In this document: one piece after another, positions 1 to 7,794 of the stretch
Numbering within the stretch: the stretch's first letter is position 1
Layout of the letters: each line of letters opens with the position of its first letter
Source of the DNA: Mucilaginibacter ginsenosidivorans
GTDB lineage: Bacteria > Bacteroidota > Bacteroidia > Sphingobacteriales > Sphingobacteriaceae
Direction: 5' to 3'
NCBI RefSeq assembly: GCF_007971025.1
Contig: NZ_CP042436.1
Span: forward strand, 186,001 to 250,000
DNA: 64,000 nt
Notes under the pieces: generated by a model
The model's database searches: none
What the model saw: the letters and a program-made list of their open reading frames with translations, nothing else
Told to the model about the DNA's origin: nothing
Program-made: the position numbers and the translations under genes

Positions 1-17
1 ACTTTTATCCTCGCCAT
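1..17 (-). CDS. Start of a gene running off the left edge, possibly exbD
   Basis: On the minus strand an ATG at 17 opens a frame reading M-A-R-I-K before the window ends. It lies about 97 bases downstream of the exbB stop on the same strand, where Bacteroidota usually encode the ExbD/TolR partner, and ExbD proteins often begin with a short basic stretch of this kind. Only five codons are visible, so the assignment rests on position. A small inverted repeat (CCGTTTAGG with CCTAATAACGG, about 69-92) lies between the two genes. Confidence 0.3.
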
Positions 18-114
18 GATTTGAAAAATTTAAAAAATAAATTAGTGTTTAATTGATTCTGAACATCTCCGTTTAGGTTATCCTAATAACGGAAAAATGA
101 GCACTAAAGTATTT

Positions 115-954
115 TTATCTTTTTGCTGCGTGTGAAGCGCCAAATGTTTGTACAATGCTGAAACCGGTCTCGTCGATAGCGTAGGTCAGCTTATCAATTT
201 TTGATGTAAAGAAGTTGTACAAAATGATTGATGAAGCTGATGTCGAAATACCCAAAGCGGTATTGATCAACGCTTCAGAGATACTGGTTGACAGTTCGGA
301 AGTATTCGGAGCGCCCGATGCTGCCAGTGTAGCGAAGGCCTTGATCATACCCAATACAGTACCTAACAGACCGAACAATGTACCGATAGATACCAGTGTC
401 GCGATAATCGTAAGGTTTTGCTCAAGCATAGGCATTTCCAAAGCTGTTGCTTCTTCAATTTCTTTTTGGATAGCCAAAGTTTTCTGATCAACGGTCAGGT
501 GATCATCAACTTCCATTTCACGGTATTTTTTCAGACCGGCTTTGATCACGTTGGCAACTGAACCTTTTTGTTTGTCGCATTCAGCGTTTGCGCCGTCGAT
601 GTTACCTGCATTAAGCAAAGAAGTGATCTTACGTACGAAGGTATCTACACTGCCTGTGCCGGCTGCCTTGCTGATAACGATAGCCCGCTCGATAGAGAAA
701 ACGATTACCATCAAAACGAATGACATGATGACAGGAACCAGGTAGCCCCCTCTGTGTACTGTACCGAAAACGTCCATTTTTTGCGCATGCTCTACGTCAC
801 CTCCTGCGTAGTGGCTCGGATCGCCCAGGATAAAGACGAAAATTGCAATACCGACAAGGAGACAGATAGGGATCGCTAATAAAGCGAACATACTTGATGC
901 TCCGGAGCTTTCTTTCTTTACTGGAGTAGTTGGTTTTGTTGGTGCGGTTGCCAT
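115..954 (-). CDS. exbB: MotA/TolQ/ExbB proton-channel family protein
   Basis: Inner-membrane proton-channel subunit that with ExbD/TolR uses proton-motive force to energise TonB or Tol-Pal processes at the outer membrane. The 279-residue protein has an extra N-terminal membrane segment (about 22-43), a second at about 72-95, a cytoplasmic loop, and the conserved pair in the MotA_ExbB domain (about 178-205, rich in G and T with the LFGLLGTVLGMIKAF signature, and 228-250). The N-terminal tail is Thr/Pro/Lys-rich. The ATG at 954 is the natural start. An extended N-terminus is common in Bacteroidota ExbB. The next gene downstream is probably exbD, cut off by the window edge. Whether it serves TonB, Tol or gliding cannot be told from sequence. 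Confidence 0.9.
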   Translation of the reverse strand: MATAPTKPTTPVKKESSGASSMFALLAIPICLLVGIAIFVFILGDPSHYAGGDVEHAQKMDVFGTVHRGGYLVPVIMSFVLMVIVFSIERAIVISKAAGTGSVDTFVRKITSLLNAGNIDGANAECDKQKGSVANVIKAGLKKYREMEVDDHLTVDQKTLAIQKEIEEATALEMPMLEQNLTIIATLVSIGTLFGLLGTVLGMIKAFATLAASGAPNTSELSTSISEALINTALGISTSASSIILYNFFTSKIDKLTYAIDETGFSIVQTFGASHAAKR

Positions 955-1235
955 TACTTTTAGTTTTTTGTTTAGTTTTTGTTTATAATAATGTTAATTA
1001 ATGTGCTGTGCGAAAAGCGGATAACAAAATTAGAATTTTAATGATATAAAAAAACTTTTTATGTTATTCTTTATAATTATTTAATGCAAAAGTTGGTTTT
1101 CGCTTATAAAGCGTAAATGTACCAACGTTATAAAACAAAAAAATTGCCTTTCCTACAGACAATTTTTTACAATGAAAAATAAATTTTTCTTAAATCGCAA
1201 GCAATAACCAATAAAAAAACCAATTAAAACTGTAA

Positions 1236-2840
1236 CTACACTGATACACAAACGGCCGGCCCGGCGCTAATTACCTGTGTGTCACAGTGGCTGGCATACT
1301 TTTCAAAGTTCCTGGCAAACTCATTGGCCAGGTAACATGCTTTGTCATCGTATGCGTCGCTATCGGCCCAGGTATTACGCGGATTTAGTATGTGCTCGGG
1401 CACACCGGGACAACTGGCCGGCATCTGCAGGTTAAACTGCGGGTGCTCGTTATAATGCACGCTCTCAAGTTCCCCGTTTATTGCTGCGGTTATCATTGCC
1501 CGGGTATATTTAAGTTTCATCCGTTTGCCTGTACCATACGAGCCACCAGTCCAGCCGGTGTTAATGAGCCAAACGTTAACTTTATGTTGCTCCAGTTTCC
1601 TGCCAAGCAGGCTGGCATAGGTAACGGGATTCAATGGTAAAAAAGCCTCGCCAAAACATGGCGAAAATGTGGCCTTTGGTTCGGATATCCCCGTTTCAGT
1701 ACCTGCAACTTTGGCCGTATAACCCGATATGAAATAATACATCGCCTGGGCATTTGTCAGTTTAGCTATGGGCGGCAGAATACCAAATGCATCGGCCGTA
1801 AGCAGAAAGATATTTTTTGGCGACGACCCAAGCGACGGCGTCACGGCGTTTTCAACGGCATATAAAGGGTAAGCAACACGGGTGTTCTCCGTCTTATCGA
1901 TATCAGCGAAATTGACTGCGCGCGTGCCGGGTATAAAATTTATGTTCTCCAGCAGCGCACCAAACTTAATAGCGTTATATATCTGCGGCTCCTTTTCGCG
2001 GGTAAGCCCGACACATTTGGCATAACAGCCGCCTTCTATATTAAATACGGTATAGTCGCTCCACCCGTGCTCATCATCGCCAATAAGGCTGCGTTCCGGA
2101 TCGGCTGAAAGGGTGGTTTTTCCCGTACCTGACAATCCAAAAAATATTGCGGTATCGCCCCTGGCCCCCACATTGGCCGAACAATGCATGGAAAGCACCT
2201 TCTTGTCGTGGGGAAGAATGAAGTTGAGCACCGAAAATATGCCTTTCTTTATTTCGCCTGTATAGCCGGTGCCACCTATCAATATTATCTTCCGGCTGAA
2301 ATTGATAATGGAAAAATTATGCTGCCGGGTACCGTCTGTTGCAGGATCGGCTTTGAAACCCGGTGCTGCGATAACTGTCCATTCAGGACTACCTGAAGGA
2401 TCGATCACATCGGGCCGCCTGAATAAGTGATGCGCGAAAAGATTCTGGTATGCAGTTTCGGTAACAACCCGGATATCCATATGGTATTTCTCATTGGCGC
2501 ATACCGATGAGTCGCGTACAAATATGTCACGTTCAGCAAGATAGTCCGACACCTTATTATATAAAGCGTCAAATTTTTCGTCGCTAAAGGGTATATTGAT
2601 ATCCCCCCACCATACAGCTCCGTGTGTTATAGTATCATCTACGATGAACCTGTCCTTCGGCGACCGGCCCGTAAACTCACCTGTATCAACGGCCAGTGCG
2701 CCGTTTTCGGCAAGCACTCCTTCATTTCTTTTTAATGCCTCTTCGACCAACCGGGCCGGCGATAATTGAAAAAAAACATTCTTCGCCCGATCCAGGCGCA
2801 AGTATGCCAGATCAGGTGTTCTGTTAGTAACACTTCTCAT
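1236..2840 (-). CDS. pckA: Phosphoenolpyruvate carboxykinase (ATP)
   Basis: Cytosolic gluconeogenic enzyme converting oxaloacetate plus ATP to phosphoenolpyruvate, CO2 and ADP. The 534-residue length is typical of the ATP-dependent family. Visible motifs are the kinase-1a P-loop GLSGTGKTT (235-243) and the metal-binding IGDDEHGW (253-260), with the upstream RSPKDRF substrate loop (59-65). Start is the ATG at 2840. It stands alone: exbB lies 281 bases downstream and the 232 bases upstream hold no gene, only AT-rich sequence in which I could not place a clean -7 box. No frameshift or missing catalytic residue was seen. Confidence 0.97.
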   Translation of the reverse strand: MRSVTNRTPDLAYLRLDRAKNVFFQLSPARLVEEALKRNEGVLAENGALAVDTGEFTGRSPKDRFIVDDTITHGAVWWGDINIPFSDEKFDALYNKVSDYLAERDIFVRDSSVCANEKYHMDIRVVTETAYQNLFAHHLFRRPDVIDPSGSPEWTVIAAPGFKADPATDGTRQHNFSIINFSRKIILIGGTGYTGEIKKGIFSVLNFILPHDKKVLSMHCSANVGARGDTAIFFGLSGTGKTTLSADPERSLIGDDEHGWSDYTVFNIEGGCYAKCVGLTREKEPQIYNAIKFGALLENINFIPGTRAVNFADIDKTENTRVAYPLYAVENAVTPSLGSSPKNIFLLTADAFGILPPIAKLTNAQAMYYFISGYTAKVAGTETGISEPKATFSPCFGEAFLPLNPVTYASLLGRKLEQHKVNVWLINTGWTGGSYGTGKRMKLKYTRAMITAAINGELESVHYNEHPQFNLQMPASCPGVPEHILNPRNTWADSDAYDDKACYLANEFARNFEKYASHCDTQVISAGPAVCVSV

Positions 2841-3072
2841 TTGAATAATTTGCTTTTTAAGGTAACGAACCCGCCATGAGCATTGCTGTCATTTTTGTTT
2901 AAGCCACATCGGTTTCATTAAATCGGTTAAATTGGTTGGTGCAAAAATCCGACTTTAAAGCAAGCGAAACAAGAAAATTTTAATAATTTTTTTACAATAT
3001 GTAAAAAATACACTATAGTTAATTAATTGTATTACAATATTTTAAGTTAGTGTATGGAAAAATATTTTTACA

Positions 3073-3420
3073 CTAACCTCCGGCTTTTTTTACCTTGTAT
3101 CCATCAGCCTGGAGCAGGGTTAGCACCCTGTCGCGAAAGTCGCCCTGTATCAAAATTTCCCCATTTTTAACCGATCCGCCCACCCCGCATTTTGTTTTGA
3201 GCATTTTTCCAATGGTCTCGAGGTCGGCGTCCTTCCCTACAAAATCGGTAATGCGGGTAACTACTTTTCCACCGCCTTTGCGATCGAGATATATTTTTAG
3301 GTTCTGCTGTTGCGGCGGCGGCGTCGAAGCTGCATAGCCCGTATCACCATTATATTGATACTCCGGGTCGGTTGAGAAAACGATGCCCGAAAAATCGTTG
3401 AATTTCTTTTTACTGGTCAT
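3073..3420 (-). CDS. SUI1/eIF1-like translation initiation factor (YciH family)
   Basis: Small 115-residue protein of the SUI1/YciH family, the bacterial relatives of eukaryotic eIF1, which influence start-codon fidelity. The C-terminal half carries the family pattern: a basic strand ([16 protein letters not shown]), then [18 protein letters not shown] and the IQGDFRD segment with a final lysine-rich tail. The N-terminal third is variable. The start is ATG at 3420, and the lipid kinase gene ends 39 bases upstream on the same strand, so the two are probably co-transcribed. Function in Bacteroidota is inferred only from the family. Confidence 0.85.
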   Translation of the reverse strand: MTSKKKFNDFSGIVFSTDPEYQYNGDTGYAASTPPPQQQNLKIYLDRKGGGKVVTRITDFVGKDADLETIGKMLKTKCGVGGSVKNGEILIQGDFRDRVLTLLQADGYKVKKAGG

Positions 3421-3459
3421 TGGTTAATCTTCATTGGTTATTGCTGTGAATCATCCCAT

Positions 3460-4350
3460 TCAGGCCGATCTGAAATTTTCGCCGGTGATGATCTTTAATG
3501 CTCCCGGTTCGATAGTTATTTCAAGGTTGGCACCCATTATTTGCGGCTCTCCGTCAAGGTGCACAGGTCCATCGCAATTACGTTTTATTACGATGTTTTT
3601 TCCCTGGATGATCTCCACATATTTCGATTTATCTGCCGTTTTATTAAACATCCTGATGCCCAATGCCGGGAATTTATATAAAGGGAACGGTTTGATGATA
3701 CAAACGTCCAGCAACCCGTCCTGTACCGAGGCGCATGGCGAAACATGGGCATTATTGCCGTATTGCGACGAATTGGCGAAACTAAGCATAAAGGCTTCAC
3801 GTTCGTATCTCATCCCGTCGATCTCAAGCTGATATTGCTCGCCTTTGTAACTCGTGATCTCGCGGAACGACGACCTGATATATGCTCCAAAGCCACGGGT
3901 TTTATCGTGCGAAAACACTTCGGCAATGTGTGCATCGAAACCCATACCAGCCATATTAAAAAACCACTGCCTGTTCAACTTGCCAGCGTCGATAGCTTCC
4001 ACATGCCTGGCGTTCAGATTTTGAATAGCTTTCTCTGTATTCATCGGGATACCTAAAAATCTGGATAGACCATTACCCGAACCAAATGGGATGATACCCA
4101 ATACGGCTTCCGTTCCGGCGATAGATGAGGCGATCTCGTTGATGGTACCATCACCGCCAACAGCGATGATATATTCGTATTCCCCTACGCCTTTCTTAGC
4201 AAGCTTACTACCATGGAAGGCCCTGTTCGTAAAAACAACAGTGGGCTCGAAAAGACTCGTATCGAGGTTCTTCCCGATCAATTCCGGCACCCGATCCTTC
4301 TTTTTCCCTCCTGAAATTGGGTTTATTATAAATAAAGCTTTACTTTTCAA
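3460..4350 (-). CDS. Diacylglycerol kinase-family lipid kinase (YegS/BmrU type)
   Basis: Member of the DAGK catalytic-domain family (DgkB/YegS/BmrU), which phosphorylates lipid alcohols such as diacylglycerol. The nucleotide-binding signature GGDGT is at residues 65-69, followed by NEIASSI and a GSGNGL loop; the C-terminal domain ends with the typical HLDGEP segment (about 264-269). Length of 296 is normal. The only in-frame start is TTG at 4350; an ATG five bases upstream is in another frame and stops at once. A TACTTTTG box at 4371-4378 fits its promoter. It is followed closely by the SUI1-like gene. Natural substrate cannot be read from sequence. Confidence 0.9.
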   Translation of the reverse strand: MKSKALFIINPISGGKKKDRVPELIGKNLDTSLFEPTVVFTNRAFHGSKLAKKGVGEYEYIIAVGGDGTINEIASSIAGTEAVLGIIPFGSGNGLSRFLGIPMNTEKAIQNLNARHVEAIDAGKLNRQWFFNMAGMGFDAHIAEVFSHDKTRGFGAYIRSSFREITSYKGEQYQLEIDGMRYEREAFMLSFANSSQYGNNAHVSPCASVQDGLLDVCIIKPFPLYKFPALGIRMFNKTADKSKYVEIIQGKNIVIKRNCDGPVHLDGEPQIMGANLEITIEPGALKIITGENFRSA

Positions 4351-4370
4351 GCCATTGTAATTTTAGCGGT

Positions 4371-4378
4371 CAAAAGTA
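4371..4378 (-). promoter_or_regulatory. Putative -7 box for the lipid kinase/SUI1 pair
   Basis: On the minus strand the sequence TACTTTTG matches the Bacteroidota -7 consensus TAnnTTTG. It ends 20 bases before the TTG start codon at 4350. A T-rich -33 region lies about 20 bases further upstream, without a perfect TTG. Confidence 0.45.
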
Positions 4379-4463
4379 GCCCTATTTTCGGCTTTGTGAA
4401 AAATTGTTTTATTTTTGCTTACTGAAAGTGGACTGATTTGATGTTACGGCCCAATTATTGCAT

Positions 4464-4523
4464 AAAGAGGCGTGACTGGATTGCAACCACGTAAAAAAGT
4501 GCTAAAACCGTGCCTCTTTTTTT
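4464..4523 (+). promoter_or_regulatory. SAM-II-like riboswitch overlapping a terminator-like hairpin
   Basis: Leader element 60 bases before metK. A CGTG (4471-4474)/CACG (4488-4491) stem encloses a loop with GG at 4478-4479, followed by ATTGCAAC (4480-4487). Downstream are an A-rich linker and GCTAAAACC (4501-4509). The TTGCAA-x-C-x-CG block and the GCTAAA block in this order are hallmarks of the SAM-II (metA/SAM_alpha) class; loop GG can pair with the CC at 4508-4509 to form its pseudoknot. The loop is shorter than typical alphaproteobacterial examples. Outside the motif, AAAGAGGC (4464-4471) pairs with GCCTCTTT (4512-4519) before a T tract, resembling an intrinsic terminator. Sensing S-adenosylmethionine to repress its own synthase is the inferred role. 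Confidence 0.65.
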
Positions 4524-4583
4524 ACCCGCGATCCGTATAAATTGCTTTCATTTATTTATTTAAAACATTAACGAAAAACATTT

Positions 4584-5834
4584 ATGCCCTACTTATTTAC
4601 ATCAGAATCCGTTTCAGAAGGACATCCGGATAAAGTTGCAGACCAAATATCAGACGCACTTATTGATAATTTTTTAGCATTTGATGCGGATTCAAAAGTT
4701 GCTTGCGAAACGCTGGTAACAACCGGCCAGGTCATACTGGCAGGCGAAGTGAAATCAAAAGCATATCTCGACGTACAAAAAATAGCACGCGAAGTGATCA
4801 ACAAGATCGGCTACACCAAAGGCGATTACATGTTTGACGGCAGTTCGTGCGGGGTACTATCCGCCATTCACGAGCAATCGCCTGATATTAACCAGGGAGT
4901 TGACCGTTCTGCTAAAGAAGAACAGGGCGCAGGCGACCAGGGAATGATGTTCGGCTACGCTACCAGTGAAACAGACAATTACATGCCGCTGGCATTGGAT
5001 ATCGCGCATGCTTTACTCATCGAACTGGCAGCGATCCGCCGCGAAAATAATGAGATCCAATACCTCCGCCCTGATGCTAAATCGCAAGTGACGCTGGAAT
5101 ACAGTGATGATAATCAGCCTATACGCATCGACGCTATTGTAATATCAACCCAGCATGATGATTTTGACGAAGAGCAGGCTATGCTCAAAAAGATCAGCGA
5201 CGACATTATTGGCATACTTATTCCAAGGGTTAAAGCCAAATACGAAAAATACGCCCACTTTTTTAACGAAAATATTAAGTATCATATCAACCCTACCGGA
5301 AAATTCGTTATCGGCGGGCCGCATGGCGACACCGGCTTAACCGGTCGTAAGATCATTGTGGATACCTATGGCGGTAAAGGAGCACATGGCGGCGGCGCAT
5401 TTTCAGGCAAAGATCCATCCAAAGTCGATCGTTCTGCGGCTTATGCAACGCGTCATATAGCTAAAAACCTGGTTGCAGCGGGCGTTTGCAGCGAAGCACT
5501 TGTACAAGTATCTTATGCCATAGGCGTTGCAAAACCAATGGGGATTTACGTAAACACGTATGGCACAGCAACTGTAGGACTGCATGATGGTGAGATAGCT
5601 AAAAAAGTTGAGTCGATATTCAACATGACGCCATACGCCATTGAGACACGCTTTAAATTGCGCAACCCGATATACAGCGAAACAGCGGCTTACGGCCATT
5701 TCGGAAGGCCCAATGAAACCGTTACTAAATACTTTACCGGCCACGACGGGCAGATACTTAAGCGTGAGGTGGAATTATTCACCTGGGAAAAGCTGGATTA
5801 TGTAGATAAAGTAAAAGAGGCTTTCGGCTTATAA
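4584..5834 (+). CDS. metK: S-adenosylmethionine synthetase
   Basis: Cytosolic methionine adenosyltransferase making S-adenosylmethionine from ATP and methionine. At 416 residues it is within the family range. The conserved motifs are intact: HPDKVADQ (14-21), GAGDQG (115-120), the [12 protein letters not shown] block (245-256) and the P-loop-like GGGAFSGKD (269-277). ATG start at 4584. It is monocistronic, with a SAM-II-like leader before it and a hairpin terminator 23 bases after the stop, so product feedback is the likely control. Divergent from the lipid kinase gene. Confidence 0.98.
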   Translation: MPYLFTSESVSEGHPDKVADQISDALIDNFLAFDADSKVACETLVTTGQVILAGEVKSKAYLDVQKIAREVINKIGYTKGDYMFDGSSCGVLSAIHEQSPDINQGVDRSAKEEQGAGDQGMMFGYATSETDNYMPLALDIAHALLIELAAIRRENNEIQYLRPDAKSQVTLEYSDDNQPIRIDAIVISTQHDDFDEEQAMLKKISDDIIGILIPRVKAKYEKYAHFFNENIKYHINPTGKFVIGGPHGDTGLTGRKIIVDTYGGKGAHGGGAFSGKDPSKVDRSAAYATRHIAKNLVAAGVCSEALVQVSYAIGVAKPMGIYVNTYGTATVGLHDGEIAKKVESIFNMTPYAIETRFKLRNPIYSETAAYGHFGRPNETVTKYFTGHDGQILKREVELFTWEKLDYVDKVKEAFGL

Positions 5835-5857
5835 TTATTTTATAAGAAAAAGACAAT

Positions 5858-5887
5858 ATGGCGATGGATTTATCTATCACCATTTTT
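5858..5887 (+). terminator. Intrinsic terminator of metK
   Basis: A 12-base-pair hairpin (ATGGCGATGGAT at 5858-5869 with ATCTATCACCAT at 5872-5883, two G-U pairs) followed by a short T run starts 23 bases after the metK stop codon. Confidence 0.75.
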
Positions 5888-5907
5888 GTTACAATACGGT
5901 ATAGAAT

Positions 5908-5945
5908 AGTAAATCCCGGCCTCTCGCGTTGCCGGGATGTTTACT
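5908..5945. repeat. Strong hairpin in the metK downstream region
   Basis: AGTAAATCCCGGC (5908-5920) pairs with GCCGGGATgTTTACT (5931-5945) with a single bulged base and a 10-base loop. It has no T tract and sits between two convergent genes, so it looks like a dispersed hairpin repeat or a secondary processing signal. The rest of 5946-6130 is AT-rich and holds nothing I recognise. Confidence 0.5.
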
Positions 5946-6130
5946 TACTACCGTGATAGGGTTTTACAGCGAGTACTTTTACGTAAATGCCTCACTTAAG
6001 TTATACGTCCTCCACTTTATATAGCAAAAAATGACGTATCCGTCATAAATTATTCTTAAAAGGAATAGATTAATTATACGCGGACTCGTTTTAGAAAAAA
6101 ATTAAAAAATCTGAAGTCTTGCTTGCGCGT

Positions 6131-6631
6131 CTATTGCAATGTCAACGACTGAAAAAAGCTATCCCGGCCTACAGTCGAAGTACCGTCGGCCCTTATGGTA
6201 GAAAGACTGTATAGCTTATTACCTACCAGGATCATGAACATATCATATATTTGCTTCTTTGAATCGACGCCCGTACTGGTGTAGCTGGTAAACCCTTTCC
6301 ACGTACCGATCTTGAAATCATCAAAAGTAACATCAGGGAGGCTTTGGGCCATACCCACCTTTAACTGGTCGGTAAATGCAGCGGTGTTTTTAATGGGCGC
6401 TAAGGCCACGGAATCAATATTGGCAACTGCAACAAAATCGACCACTGTAAAAACGTAAGCTACTTCATCCTTGTCCTTTGCCACAAATGTACCGGCAATC
6501 ACCTCGGCTGGATCCGCTGGAAACTTAATGGATATACGCTCATCTGCCTTGTGATCCACCCAGCCGGTTTGGGCACTGGCAACAGTTATCGCAAGCATGC
6601 ATGCCATAACCAGGGAAAGGGCTCTTTTCAT
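6131..6631 (-). CDS. Hypothetical exported protein
   Basis: I do not recognise a named family. The 166-residue product has a clear Sec signal peptide (basic MKR, hydrophobic core to about 18, cleavage near ASAQ), so it is exported to the periplasm or cell surface. The mature part is a single small alpha/beta-looking domain with alternating hydrophobic strands (VAYVFTVVDFVAVANI) and a near-C-terminal region SFFQSLTL that resembles the end of small lipoprotein-like DUF domains in Bacteroidota. No cysteine follows the signal, so it is not a lipoprotein. ATG start at 6631. Its neighbour YqaE is on the same strand but about 100 bases upstream. Confidence 0.75.
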   Translation of the reverse strand: MKRALSLVMACMLAITVASAQTGWVDHKADERISIKFPADPAEVIAGTFVAKDKDEVAYVFTVVDFVAVANIDSVALAPIKNTAAFTDQLKVGMAQSLPDVTFDDFKIGTWKGFTSYTSTGVDSKKQIYDMFMILVGNKLYSLSTIRADGTSTVGRDSFFQSLTLQ

Positions 6632-6735
6632 ATTATAAATTTAAAAAAATAAGCTGAATTGCAATAGATCAGAGGGGGAATAAATCGCTCCTTGCCTAAC
6701 CGACCCAAACGCTTACGGCCGAGATAAGCAGGCGG

Positions 6736-6939
6736 CTAATATCTGCCGCTTCTTCGCACCACACGCAACATTTGACGGTGACGCCTTTCCTCGTAATAAT
6801 CGTTGGTTACCAGTATGGCGTGTATCACGCCCGGTATCCACAAGCAAATAGTAAGGATGCAGCTGAGTATAAACGCGCCTATGCGGCCTGTGGTGAGCAC
6901 AGCAAGCGGTGGAAATATGATGCAGAGAAAGTAGCGCAT
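6736..6939 (-). CDS. YqaE/Pmp3 family small membrane protein
   Basis: Two-helix inner-membrane proteolipid of the Pmp3/YqaE family, associated in other organisms with membrane potential and salt or cold stress. The core is clear: CIIFPPLAVLTTGRIGAF then a second hydrophobic helix LSCILTICLWIPGVIHAILV, followed by a basic tail rich in Arg and His. A longer frame starts at 6963, but the internal ATG at 6939 gives the usual family N-terminus immediately before the first helix, so I chose it (67 residues). Divergent from the NUDIX gene. Confidence 0.88.
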   Translation of the reverse strand: MRYFLCIIFPPLAVLTTGRIGAFILSCILTICLWIPGVIHAILVTNDYYEERRHRQMLRVVRRSGRY

Positions 6940-7006
6940 AACTATATTTAGATTATATCTCACCAGTAAAGTTACAACATCATTAATTTATTTTGACGCG
7001 CCTTGC

Positions 7007-7014
7007 TACATTTG
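7007..7014 (+). promoter_or_regulatory. -7 box abutting the NUDIX start codon
   Basis: TACATTTG fits the Bacteroidota -7 consensus TAnnTTTG exactly and ends four bases before the ATG at 7019, which would place transcription start at or beside the start codon. No good -33 element was found. Confidence 0.45.
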
Positions 7015-7018
7015 CTAT

Positions 7019-7579
7019 ATGCATTACCCCGAAGAAAATCCCTGGACAATAATATCTGAAAAACAAGTTTATGATAATCAATGGATCGGCCTTACCGAAT
7101 ACCAGGTCATCAACCCTTCGGGCAATCTGGGTATTTATGGTAAGGTACGTTTCAAAAATACGGCCATTGGCGTTTTACCCCTGGATGACGATATGAATAC
7201 CTACCTGGTGGGCCAGTATCGCTTCCCTTTGAGCCAATATAGCTGGGAGATACCCGAGGGCGGCGGCCCGCTTGGAACCGATCCTCTCGATTCCGCCAAA
7301 CGCGAACTACTGGAGGAGACGGGGTTAAAAGCGGATAACTGGACCGAGTTGCAACGCATGCATCTTTCAAATTCAGTTAGCGACGAGCTATGCATTATTT
7401 ACCTTGCGCGCGTGCTACGACAATTTGATGCAGAGCCCGAGGACACGGAACAACTTATCATAAAAAAAATACCGTTTGATGAGGCTTACCGGATGGTAAC
7501 CGATGGCCGTATTACAGATGCTATTACCGTGGCTGCAGTTTTACGATTGAAACTGATGATAGTGGAAAACGAACTATAG
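7019..7579 (+). CDS. NUDIX hydrolase (ADP-ribose pyrophosphatase-like)
   Basis: Cytosolic NUDIX hydrolase of 186 residues, most like ADP-ribose/nucleotide-sugar pyrophosphatases, which cleave a diphosphate linkage using divalent metal. The NUDIX box spans about 82-103: the catalytic helix RELLEETGL is intact, but the first Glu of the consensus (G-x5-E) is Thr. The upstream EIPEGGGPLGTDPLDSAKR segment is characteristic of a Bacteroidota subgroup. ATG start at 7019, directly behind a -7 box. Substrate not determinable from sequence. Confidence 0.88.
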   Translation: MHYPEENPWTIISEKQVYDNQWIGLTEYQVINPSGNLGIYGKVRFKNTAIGVLPLDDDMNTYLVGQYRFPLSQYSWEIPEGGGPLGTDPLDSAKRELLEETGLKADNWTELQRMHLSNSVSDELCIIYLARVLRQFDAEPEDTEQLIIKKIPFDEAYRMVTDGRITDAITVAAVLRLKLMIVENEL

Positions 7580-7703
7580 CTCTGGCTATAAACAATTTCA
7601 GCTTTTACACCCTACTTCATAACCGCACACAGGCTGTATCAAAACCGGACAGAAAATTTCCTAAAAATAGGCTTAAACAACTGAATAACAGCAAGATACT
7701 TGT

Positions 7704-7719
7704 TTGGCACTTATTTGGA
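7704..7719 (+). promoter_or_regulatory. Partial sigma-54-type promoter before the permease genes
   Basis: TTGGCAC (7704-7710) is a perfect -24 element and is followed after four bases by TTGG, where the -12 element would normally read TTGC. It lies about 80 bases before the first permease gene. The -12 element is imperfect and no sigma-54 activator gene is in the window, so this is tentative. Confidence 0.3.
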
Positions 7720-7794
7720 GAACACCGTACTAAGCGCTTGAATTACAGGCGCGCGCAACCGCCAATGCATAAGTGAACCATTGAACTGCAAACC

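Noticed and set aside
4440..4583. S-box (SAM-I) riboswitch before metK
   Set aside because: None of the SAM-I core blocks is present; the conserved words fit SAM-II instead.
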